Positions 23,990 to 33,568 of a stretch of 64,000 bases of DNA are shown here, one piece after another. Both the position numbers and the translations under genes were made by a program. Below the pieces are notes generated by a model. The model made no database searches. It saw nothing but the letters and a program-made list of their open reading frames with translations, and was not told the origin of the DNA. Positions within the stretch are counted from its first letter, which is position 1, and every line of letters starts with the position of its first letter. The stretch is taken from contig JAJEKV010000044.1 in NCBI GenBank assembly GCA_021234155.1, positions 11,167,764 through 11,231,763 on the forward strand. The letters are read 5' to 3'. The stretch comes from Isoetes taiwanensis (lineage: Eukaryota; Streptophyta; Lycopodiopsida; Isoetales; Isoetaceae).

Positions 23990-24476
23990 ACATCTGTGAC
24001 TTTAAGCAAAAAATCATCGCTCTCAAGAAGCACTTTAGTGCATCATCGTCTATGATGATTATGTCTTCCGTCTTTTCAATTCCAAGAGGATCCATCATAG
24101 TCCCCATGTTTTTAATGAACATAGGTTTACCTGCCTTGTTTATTGGATTTGACAACTGAACATAATCGCTTTGGTCTCATATTATCATCAATTCTCTTTA
24201 TATACTAGACAAGGCCTCTAAGATTTCCTTATGGCATACCATAGATGATCAGACCCTGATCTTGAATAAATTGAATGCTTCATCTAGCATCTCCTTCAAG
24301 TATGATTGAGGATATATCCACTTATTGTTTGACTCCAAAGGCTCTTGTTTGAATTGTGCTTTGTTAGTAGTCTTCTTAGGAATGCTCTTACACAAGACTC
24401 CATTTAGATCAAAAACAAGTATCTTGTTACAAGAAGGTGGATAACTAAAAGATTCAAAAGTATATTGTTCATGCAA
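23990..24476 (-). pseudogene. FCP1-like HAD phosphatase domain, decayed (copy B)
   Basis: One minus-strand frame runs through KILVFDLNGVLCK (HAD motif I), an SSM segment after a stop, a WDQS-type site lost to a stop, KPMFIKNMG (motif III lysine region) and DIIIIDDDALKC (motif IV acidic pair). Three in-frame stops (about 24249, 24201 and 24184) break it, but the phase never changes, unlike copy A. The order is that of FCP1/SCP-type phosphatases of the HAD superfamily. As in copy A, motif I carries DLNG in place of DxD. It is the likely 3' part of a larger locus that extends upstream to about 26217. Confidence 0.65.
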
Positions 24477-24867
24477 ATAGCATTATAATTGCACCCCTGG
24501 TATAATTCTACTTATTGTTCACGCCGAGTGTGAATTCCTTAAAGCCAAGTTTTTCTTTTGGGAGTTTAGCTTTGGCATGAATTCCAGAATGCAGACACTT
24601 TGCAGTGATCATGAAGGCGGTTGTAAAGCATGTTATGATTGTTCTAAGTGATGTACTTGAGATGCATATTAAAATGTGCATCTCAGGCCATCAGAACGAA
24701 CGGTCATAACGTGCTTTACAATGGGAAACATGGTGCTAGGCTAGAATCTGCATTTGAAAATTCACACTTGGCGCGACTTCTTTAGAAATTCCCTCGTGTT
24801 AAGCAACAAGTAAATTGAAATCACGCTTGGCGTGTTGAGGATCATCTAAGTTACCTTTCTTCAGCAT
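24477..24867. repeat. Palindromic flank holding a foldback MITE (24621-24721)
   Basis: The element at 24621-24721 is a near-perfect 101-bp hairpin: TTGTAAAGCA at the left end is matched by TGCTTTACAA at the right, with complementarity continuing almost to the centre (GATGCA / TGCATC). Around it lie CACG/CGTG palindromes at about 24515, 24759 and 24815, related to the arrays at 8727 and 26612. No clear target duplication was found. Confidence 0.75.
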
Positions 24868-26217
24868 CTACATTGATGTCTTCGTCTTAAGTTCATGCTC
24901 AGGTGGATCCTCTACTACCTTCTGAACTTTTTGTGCTCTGTCACATGTATCAACTTCATTTTTTAGATTTCTTAAATTTTCAACAATTGTCCCTATGTCA
25001 AGACGGGTTTTGTTAAGCTCATGGTCATCAAAACTGGGCTCTCTCTTCTCGCTCCATTTCAATAGTTACAATATTCTCTGTCATATGGATATTCTGAGTC
25101 TAAAGCCTAGCATTAATATTCGAAAAATGGGACTCTATGGCCATTGGTGCAAGTAAGGATTTCTGGCGTAGTTGCCTCATTAGTCATACCCTAATCTGCT
25201 CTGAATGAGGATCTTGGACATTTATTGAGAGGATTCAAAGGAGCAGAGGACTCCTATCTGTACATTTCATAGCCACATATTGAAAGAACATTTCTAAAAA
25301 GTCCTTTAATAAACTGGTCATCATTGACAGATCTTTGGCATTTCCCTTACCATTTTTATTCAAGAGACTCTTCTTTTGGGTCAGCATCTGAAACATAACG
25401 TCCTTCTTCAAAAGAGGATCTAGACTTTCTTCCCCGTCATCATCATTATTATTCTCCTCCTCCTCCTGGTCTGCTACACCAAACACAGTTTGCAGAAACT
25501 GATCATCTAATTGAAAGCATTGCTAGGCACACTTGTCCACACCCCCTTGCCTCTGCCATTCTCATAGTCATCATCCGAGATCAGAGACACCATTATAATA
25601 ATAACATATGCCATTTCTGTAGCATTCTTAAAATCTGAGTCTTTCTGACTGTAAGTCATGCAACCCTCCATTCAAGCACTCTAAATCTTGAGCAGATGCA
25701 ATATATGAAAAAGCTATTGTAATCCTTGTTGATATACCTTTCTCTTGTTTACGAAATCGGACGTCGAGGACAAAGAGAGAAATATTTCTCAAGCCTGCAG
25801 TTGTGTCTGGCAGAAGGCCTTTGTATCCAGTGGAGACGAAGTACAACAGTGTTTTTCATCATCTCCTGCCCCCTTCCTTCTCAACTCAACCATGACTTTT
25901 GGGGGGAGTGTCTCCACATGCTTTGCATTCTTAGCTTTCCAGCTTTTCAAGAAGTTATATGACCAGAATACATATTTTTTAATATCTATATATCTAACTT
26001 TATACTTGTCGAGGAGGCCAATCTCTGAGAGAGTGATAAAGGACATTATCTTTGATACAAAAGAACTCTTCTTGTAGAGAACTTCCTTATTCAGAAGCCG
26101 ATATATAACCCATAAGGTTTCTATATCAGTAAGGCCCTGTGCCTTCCACAATTTCATCACATTAATGCCGAAGATTAAAGTGTCGATTGATGAATTTCTA
26201 CTATTTGAGAATGTCAA
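24868..26217 (-). pseudogene. Probable N-terminal parts of HAD copy B, fragmented
   Basis: Three minus-strand frames follow one another upstream of the HAD domain: 26217-25789 (142 codons, with KKSSFVSKIMSFITLSEIGL), 25486-25235 (acidic EEEENNNDDDGEE, then MTSLLKDFLEMFFQ) and 25062-24868 (charged, LDIGTIVENLRNLKNEVD). They have no recognised domains. They are treated as one decayed locus with copy B because of shared strand and the parallel layout of copy A. That linkage is inference; independent relics are possible. Confidence 0.3.
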
Positions 26218-26229
26218 AAAATTCGTTCA

Positions 26230-26328
26230 CTACAATTCATCCTTGTAGAAAACCAAATTATAGGAATCAAAAAATTCTTTCCATTTCAACTACAATTCAT
26301 CCTTGTAGAAAACCAAATAATAGGAATC
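26230..26328. repeat. Direct repeat, 60-bp period
   Basis: Two copies of about 39 bp begin ACTACAATTCATCCTTGTAG at 26230 and 26290. Each contains a small internal inverted repeat (TACAA / TTGTA). Confidence 0.75.
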
Positions 26329-26611
26329 TACGGTCCTCTGAATCGTACATTCTCAAATCCCTCACCACCCACCTCCCCACCCTTCCTTTCTCTTGGTAGT
26401 TGATTTTAGTTTAGTATTTTTCTTCTATTGTTTGACCGTTTGAGAAAGAGTATGTTCCAAGAATTTAAAGCTCCCTAATGTGGAACTCTCCTGTCTTTTA
26501 GGCAAGGGCCCATCATATTCTATCTGTAATTCCTTGGCATGACGTATATGTTCAACATATGGACTGCAAAACACAAAGACAATGTTTAAAGTGTTGCTTG
26601 ATTCTTTTATC

Positions 26612-26980
26612 AAATCATGTCCAACGTGATTTCAAGAAAATCATACTGGGCGTGATTTTGCCCAAATCACGCTTGGCATGATTTTGACCAAAGCACGCAT
26701 AGCGTTATTTGAATAAGTTTAACCTGTTTATTTTAACTCAAAATCACGCCACGCCAGACGTGATTCGCAGACTTTGAAATCAACTCATGCCAGGTATGGT
26801 TTCAAGTTAAAAAGCAGGTTAAGTTAGCAAATCATGTCTGACGTGATTTAAAGTTGAAACAAAACTTGAAATCACGCCAGACGTGATTTGCTAACTTTGA
26901 AATCAACTTGAAATCACGAGCATGATTTCAAGTTAAAAATAAGCAGGTTAAATTTGTGATTTGTCGTGCCTGGCATGAAT
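26612..26980. repeat. Array of about ten 21-bp palindromes, first four in exact 26-bp phase
   Basis: Units at 26612, 26638, 26664 and 26690 are imperfect palindromes related to AATCACGYYNRRCGTGATT, each separated by a 5-bp spacer. Further units occur at about 26750, 26782, 26829, 26869, 26911 and 26960 with wider spacing, where flanking phrases (AAGCAGGTTAA, CTTTGAAATCAACT) repeat too. The 26-bp period is not a multiple of three, so this is not a coding repeat. It lies about 400 bp upstream of the HAD copy B locus, as the pair at 8727 does for copy A. Candidate roles are a protein-binding array, subterminal repeats of a transposon, or a hairpin-forming tract. Confidence 0.8.
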
Positions 26981-28029
26981 ACAAGAGAAAAACATGATTA
27001 TCTTTTGTAAAGGAAGATTTGGCCCAAACTGTGATGTTTTGCCTCTATGCCCAAAACAGTTGGATACAAATAGATCCGGCTGAAGTAGACAACAGTTGTT
27101 CTGAGATGGTGCTTATATCTGGAGTGCTTCTAATCAGGTTTGATCTTGGCTTGGTATCTAATTCTTAAATATTGCTCTGGATAAGGCCCATTTACTGCTG
27201 TGTAGCATTTTGCATCGTGTTAGATTTATGATTTACGTATGCAATATGCATGCTTAATCCATGATGTTCTCAAGATATTATCCTTTTTAAATGGAGATTA
27301 AGTTGTAAACAAATTCCGATAGGTGTTTCCAACATTAAATATGCAGGAAAATTTAAGGAGGTGGGATAATAGGATTTTGATATATCTTAGAATTTTCTCA
27401 GGGCTCTTGCTGTTGCTGTTGGCATTTCGAAAGCCAGAAAACGGCTACCATATTAATCTAATGCTTCAAAAAATGTGATGAAGAGCCTTTGATGCTTATC
27501 ACAACGAAAAAGGTGCTCACATCCCCCAGAAAATCCTCCATTGAGGAACCGGGGTACTTGAGAGCAATGGGTTATTTTTTTTGCAATGGGGAATTCTTGA
27601 ACAAAAGGGGGGATTATTGAACAAAAAGGGCATATTCTAATGGAGGAATTAGTAGAAATAGGGGAATGCAAATGCACATCGGGGTATTTTAAAAAAGGGG
27701 GATCAGGTCAAATGGGTATTTGCAAATGGATTGGGGTATTTTGAAGAAAAGGGGACTGTTTCAAAAGGGAATTTGCGAATGGATTGGAGTATTTTCAAGA
27801 AAGGGGGATTGGTTCAAAAGGGAATTTGCGAATAGATTGGGGAATTTTTAAATAAAAGGGGATTGAGTTAAAGGGAAATTACGAAAAAAGAAAAAAAGAC
27901 AGAGGATTGCAATAAATACTAGTGTATATTCAAACAAAGGGATAATGTCAAGAAAAAGTGTATTTTCAATGAAAAGTAAATTTATGGCTGTATACTAGCT
28001 AAATATTCGCTCAAGTCAGTTTGCATTTT

Positions 28030-28189
28030 CGTAATGTCCGGGCAGAGGCTATTTCGCCTAATTACAGACCTAGATTATCTCTGATAATGGCCTCCTCTCT
28101 TGACCTCTATAAAATTGCAATGATTCTGAAGAAATCGTTGCCTGCTTCCGCTCCAGTAAGCTAAATAGCCTCTGCCCCGAAGCATTACG
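28030..28189. mobile_element. Foldback MITE nested in the CACTA-like element
   Basis: Ends are CGTAATGTCCGGGCAGAGGC and its near-complement, GCCTCTGCCCCGAAGCATTA followed by CG. Each arm is about 33 bp. It shares its terminal design (GTAATG...GGGCAG...ATTTCGCC) with the next element, 6 bp away. Confidence 0.75.
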
Positions 28190-28195
28190 TTAGAG

Positions 28196-28294
28196 AATGT
28201 GCCATAACAGGCAATTTCGCCTGGCTCGGATCTTGGCTCGCCCTAACGGGCTCGCCAGGCCCTTACCAGGCGAAATTGCCTGCCCTGGCACATT
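28196..28294. mobile_element. Second foldback MITE of the same terminal type
   Basis: Arms read AATGTGCCATAACAGGCAAT onward and the complement ending TGGCACATT. The inner halves share CAGGCAATTTCGCCTGG. Terminal similarity to the neighbour suggests one family inserting twice or a tandem duplication. Confidence 0.75.
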
Positions 28295-28770
28295 ACCTAT
28301 ATCAAAATACTATCTACTTTCAAATGGTCATATGTAAATGGTCGGATCATCTTAGAAGCCAGATTCTTACGTTCAAGAGTAGATTATGCATTGAGCTGTG
28401 ATTTGCTAAGAGCCGGTTCACATGCACGATGGCAACCCTCACCATCACGTAAAAAAGCAAGCCCTTTTACTCGCACCATCATCTGCCATCGCCGAAAGCA
28501 CAGGGCAAGACAGGGCCCCTCTCCGGTGATGGTTGCATGTGAACCCAGCCTAAGGTGGGTCAGAAATTTTTGTAGCTAAATCCAAAATAAAACAAATAAC
28601 CAAGAAGTAATATGTGTTAGATTTGAAATAGGACTATTTAGACTAGGCAAAAATTATGAAACAACAGCATAAGTGTGTGCATAAAAGAAAAGTTGGGTAA
28701 AAAAAAATGATGACATTATATGACGTTTGAATTCTATGAAGAAATTCAAAGGAAAATCCTTGGCGTTCAG

Positions 28771-28848
28771 ATATGGCGATCAGTAGGGCGGCTATCATTT
28801 CTGCTCATTTATGCTCGTGGATATGGCAGTCAGTAGGGCGGCTATCAT
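28771..28848. repeat. Direct repeat, 50-bp period
   Basis: Two copies of a 28-bp phrase containing CAGTAGGGCGGCTATCAT start at 28771 and 28821, inside the CACTA-like element. Confidence 0.7.
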
Positions 28849-30784
28849 GGCCTTCGCCATATAGCCAGAAGCTGTTGGATCTATATTCAAGGTATCACTT
28901 GCATTCTTGCTCTATTTTTCTTGAATAACCCCTCTTGTTTGATCATGCAATGCAGGAGTCGGCTATGGCGGCCGCAAATTCGCTCAAGATGTGCAGCTAT
29001 GGTTTCGTATCTTGCTTCAGCTTGGGAATGGAGCATCTGGCATTTACCTTTGATATAAGCATTTACATCTGTGCCTCCAATCTGTGCGTCTCCAATCTGT
29101 GCCTTCTCCTATCTGTGCGTTTACCTTTGATATAAGCATTAAGAAGAAGCAATTGTACATGAGAGTGGAGAATATTTCGTATATCATACAAAGCTCTGTT
29201 TTTACAAAGATAGAAAAGAGCTTCTAAAGGGTCAGCCTTATGCTATTTACATCGATGTGTTGCTTGCTTTTGTTTCTGATGTCCAGTTCTTTGGCAGAAA
29301 CTTCCCATCTTTTGCTTTGGCAAGGTACAGATCACTATTTTATTTCTTTGCGCACTTGTATTTCTGTCAGGCCGATATTTCCTGTTTGTGGAGCACACAT
29401 TTCTTTTGGATTTTAAAAAAGGTAGATGGTGCTATTTTCTGGTGGAATGTTTCTGTGTTTGCTAGAAGTTAATGTCATTTTAAATGCCAACTTTACTATT
29501 TCTTTGCAGATCATGTGTTCAACTCTGTTTTGTTAATATCCACTTAGAGCTAAACCCCTTCTCAGCAAGTTGTTTCCATTTTTTTGGTATTGCATTTCCA
29601 TGTTTGCTAGCAAAATAATCTTCAGAGGCTGAAACTGTACAAAGTTCCCAGCACGTCACTTATATCCAACTAAATTTAAATGGCAGGACATTCCTAGTGG
29701 ATCTCCTTTTTTAGGATCACCTTTTCGCAGTTGGGGGCATTCACCATAATATGTCATTGCAAGGTGGAAGCTTATGACGTTTTCATGTGGCTAAAAACGA
29801 AATACGAAAAGGTCTTATGAAGTGCAATTGGTCTTGCCATTTTTGCTGCTTTAACTGCAAATTGCAATTATCATGTGTTACTGAAAATGAGATGTAATCC
29901 TCATGCTTGTATCTGCAAAGGCTGGTTACTTCTGCAGCTTTGCATGGAGTGATAACTTTGCATGGGGTGATTCCTGGAATCCTGCAAAATGGCCTAATGT
30001 TTCTCGGCAAGCAATTTTGTCTTCAAATCTAGTTCAAGGTTTTTTCTTCTCCATCCCTTGCTGGTACAATAGAAGAATGCCTCCTGTTCAACTGCCTCCA
30101 GCAATGGATCATCTACCAAAAGTGAAGGTGCAAAAGTGAAGGTGCATAAGCAATTTTGTGAATAATATAGGGTGGAGGAAGTCATTTGAGTTCCCCAAGG
30201 GCTTCTTCATTTGAGTGTATCTAAGCAGGCACTCAGTTGGAATATAGGTATTCTTTACTGTAGTATACATGACCTTTATGTTAATTTAAGGTAATTCTGA
30301 TACTCAAAATCTATTTCCTACTGATCTATTGTGATCAATTTGTCATTTATCAACTTGTTTGAAATGAGTATTACCTTACAAATAATAATAAAGTATTCTT
30401 TTATGAATGATGATAAACTGTTATTATCTGAAATAAGGTATTATCTTACAAATGATTACGGGGTATGTTATTTCAGGGTATGATTTGAAACAGGATATTA
30501 GCTTAAAAATGATAACAGGGTATTATTTAAAATAGGGTATTATTTGAAAGAGAGTATTATATTTCAAATGATAACGAGGGATGATTTTACATTTTTTGAA
30601 AGGGGGATTGCAACACCAACATAACGGGGTATTATCTTACAAAAAAGGAAAACGGGGATTGTGGCCAAATACCCCAATTCCAAAAAACCATTTTATCCCC
30701 TGTTGTTCGATAGAAAAGGGGGATCTTAGAGGGATTTTTTAGGAGTATTTTTTGGGGTATTGAAGCACCTTTTTCATAGTGTAT

Positions 30785-32831
30785 GCTGAGGAGGCTGAAT
30801 TTGTTATTTATGGCTATTTGTCTGTCTATGCATGCAAGCTTTGAAGGGTTTAATGAAATGCATGGCTCATTCTTTTCTAGATTTCAATCCAAAATGGCGT
30901 GTTTAGGGTTTTAATTTGCCAAATGTGCTTGATCATTTTGTATGTCTTTCACTGCTTTGATTTGGTTGGGCCTATGCTTTGCAGGTTTGGGTCTTTGAGA
31001 GAGCTTTCGAATATGACTGTATATTTGCGACAAACTCAAACTCTAAGAGCCAGTTCCAGAAGAAAACGCTGATTCAATTCCACAGGATTCAAGGAGCTAT
31101 TTGCCATTTTTCATCCATGTATGATTTCATATGTGATAGTCAATTCCACTTTTTCATTTTCCATTTTGTCCTTGCAGAGGCCGCCAGTTTCATGGCAGAG
31201 CCAAGAGGACTCATTAGATTCATGTTTGGTTTAATGTTCTATTATCACAGTTTGGCTGCATCATCTAACGATCCAAAGTATTCAGGGATGTTACAGGTTA
31301 GATCCATGTACTATTCAAATGTTTCTATTGGTATGGTATGCAACGGTTCAATTCTACGTCCTCGCATTCAGGTTTATGTACTTTCACATTCTTCTATCTT
31401 GCTATATTCATGTCGACCAGCCAAGATTCTGAGGTGGAACTCTTCCATCACATGCCATAAGTGATGTAAGATGAATAGGGAACTGAAGCATCTTACATCA
31501 AATGCATGTACAAATTTAACAATCCAAAGACTGGAAAGCATTTTAGGCAATGCCCCAAAAGAATATGCTTTTCCCATGCAAGAATCATTCAGGGCACCAA
31601 ATCTGTGTGTAATAGGTACTTTTATTATAACCACTAGACCTTATCTTTGATTACATGTCTTGAAATATTTGTGACTAGGATTAAATTGTATATGCTGCCA
31701 TATCCTTCATAATTTATGCTATAGACTGCATAGCTTTCCTTTTCAAGCCTGATTCTGGTGCCTGTTCTTCAAAAAACAGAGTTTTGGGCCACTTTTCCCT
31801 TGCATTTATCATGATTTGATCTTAAATTATGTGTTTTACCTTTCATGAAGATGAAGTTTGCATGTTTAATTCTGCTTATTTAAAGTAGTGTTGTTGCAAT
31901 TACAACCTTGAGTGCATGCAATGGCTTTATGCATGTGCAGTTGAAAGTGATTTAAATGAATCAAAGCAACTTGGCTCATAAAGAACCCACAGCTGCGTAA
32001 GATCGACACCTACTCATAACTTGCACAGGTGAGCAATTTAAATTTTAGAAATTGCATCTGCAATTTAGATCAATGGTAGCAAAGATGAGTTTCATGGTTA
32101 CATGATGTCTATACTGACCATTCTTTTCCATTTTAATTGTATTTTATATAATTATTTGGATGTTTAATTCTGCTCATTTAAAGTATTGTTGTTGCAATTA
32201 CAATGTTGATGCATCCAATGGCATTATGGATCTTCAAATTCAACCTTGAGGGCATGGAATGGCGTTATGCATGTGCATGGACTGCACACATTGTATTAAT
32301 TATAAGGGTTTATGCAGTCTTTCTAGTCTCTAATAGGTTTGTGTTTCCAATAACATCAAATATCAATGTGTCATTGACTTTTATTTTGAATTTTTAAATT
32401 GATTTTCATGAAAAAAAAAAAGAGAACATATCAGCTTCTGGAGTACCTAGTGTACGTACTTTGGTAGATTCCAAAATTTGACACGCCTAACATGCTTTTA
32501 CCCATGACATTATCATTCTCCTATCAATCAACCACATTACTCCATCCAAAGGGCTTGTTTTTTGTCTTATCCCAAGGCAGAGCGTCTGTTGGCATTGGCA
32601 TTTCACTTTAGTTCTTAACAATAGCACATACAATCTCTATTGCATGGTCAGGACCATAGTATCCGCTCATATATATGGAAATATGTGATCGTACTAGGCA
32701 AGCAATGGGTATGTTATGTACATAATTCTGTCCAAGGGGGTAGTTATTAGCAGATTTGATAAGCCTATTCATAGCCTCTATCTAGCCTCTATCTACGAAT
32801 TCTTCTCCTGCTCATTAGCAAAACTTATAAC
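30785..32831. other. Spacer with no supported gene
   Basis: The longest frame (30979-31464, +) contains a plausible acceptor (TTTGCAG at its start) and a hydrophobic stretch (RFMFGLMFYYHSL), but no recognised domain and no consistent exon chain. The phrase TGTTTAATTCTGCTYATTTAA recurs at about 31863 and 32160. Confidence 0.35.
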
Positions 32832-33527
32832 TTGTGGTCCATCCACAGTAGTAGGCTGCACATTTTTTTCTCTAAATCTCGCACCCTTCTAGTTTTGTTT
32901 GAATCAGGGCGGCCCACCGCTGCACCACCAAGCTGCCCCATGCCACCACCACCCCACCACAGGCCACAACCCATGCCCCTTACATTGCAGAGCCCGACCA
33001 CCTCAGAGTTCCAGGAGCGGAGACGCAGGAGCCACAATGTGGTGGTGCGTGGCTTGACAGAGGAGGCAAGAGAGCACCTCATCAACCGACTCCAGACACA
33101 GATCCTGGCCCGGATGACATTCCACACACCCGTACACATTGCTAGGGTGACATGCCACGGGGCCCAGCGCCCTGAACGTCCCCGGGTAGTCATCTTCATA
33201 GTCAGGGACGCCCAAGAGCGAGAAGCCATCCTGTGCCAAGGCAGGCAGTTGAAGGGGACTGCCCTGTACGTGGACCGGGATTTGACTCCGGCACAGCAGG
33301 AGGACTGCAGGCATGAGTTGGAGGTCAAGAGTGTCCGCAAACAGGGAGGTCTGGTTCGGGGAATGATGCAGATCTTCAGGCCATCTAATGCTGATGCAGG
33401 TGCCTCAAACTCTCGAGGCCCTTCTATCGCGACCCCAGCTGCACATCCTGCTACAATGGCCTCATCTGCCACTGCCAACATGCAAAATGCCGCCTCCACC
33501 CCCTTGTGCTGCCACCGCCAAACCTAA
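32832..33527 (+). pseudogene. Non-LTR retrotransposon ORF1 (nucleic-acid-binding protein)
   Basis: A frame of 231 codons begins with a Pro/His-rich stretch and continues with SHNVVVRGLTEEAREHL and RPRVVIFIVRDAQEREAIL, then an Arg/Lys-rich region. This layout matches the RNA-binding ORF1 of L1-like elements, which coats element RNA. The listed start is TTG, so the true start is uncertain. It lies about 40 bp before the endonuclease ORF in the same orientation. The frame itself is open, while the partner ORF2 is broken. Confidence 0.6.
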
Positions 33528-33568
33528 CTGCTGCAGCTCTTGCCAGCAAATAGGGATTGTGCCTGCGC

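Larger units (their letters stand above)
27500..30781. mobile_element. CACTA-like (En/Spm-type) DNA transposon, non-autonomous
   Basis: The ends are inverted repeats: CACAACGAAAAAGGTGCT on the left and CACTATGAAAAAGGTGCT read inward from the right, 16 of 18 identical, with continuing weaker similarity. The 3-bp sequence TAT flanks both ends (27497-27499 and 30782-30784), the target duplication length typical of CACTA elements. Both subterminal regions (about 27530-27900 and 30400-30770) are filled with repeated A-tract plus GGGG motifs in roughly 57-bp units on the left, as expected for transposase-binding subterminal repeats. The interior holds no transposase I can recognise. Two small foldback elements and a 50-bp-period duplication are nested inside. 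Confidence 0.75.

Noticed and set aside
32825-33499. A 224-codon frame on the minus strand
   Set aside because: It is the shadow of the plus-strand ORF1, which has recognisable element-type text and orientation.
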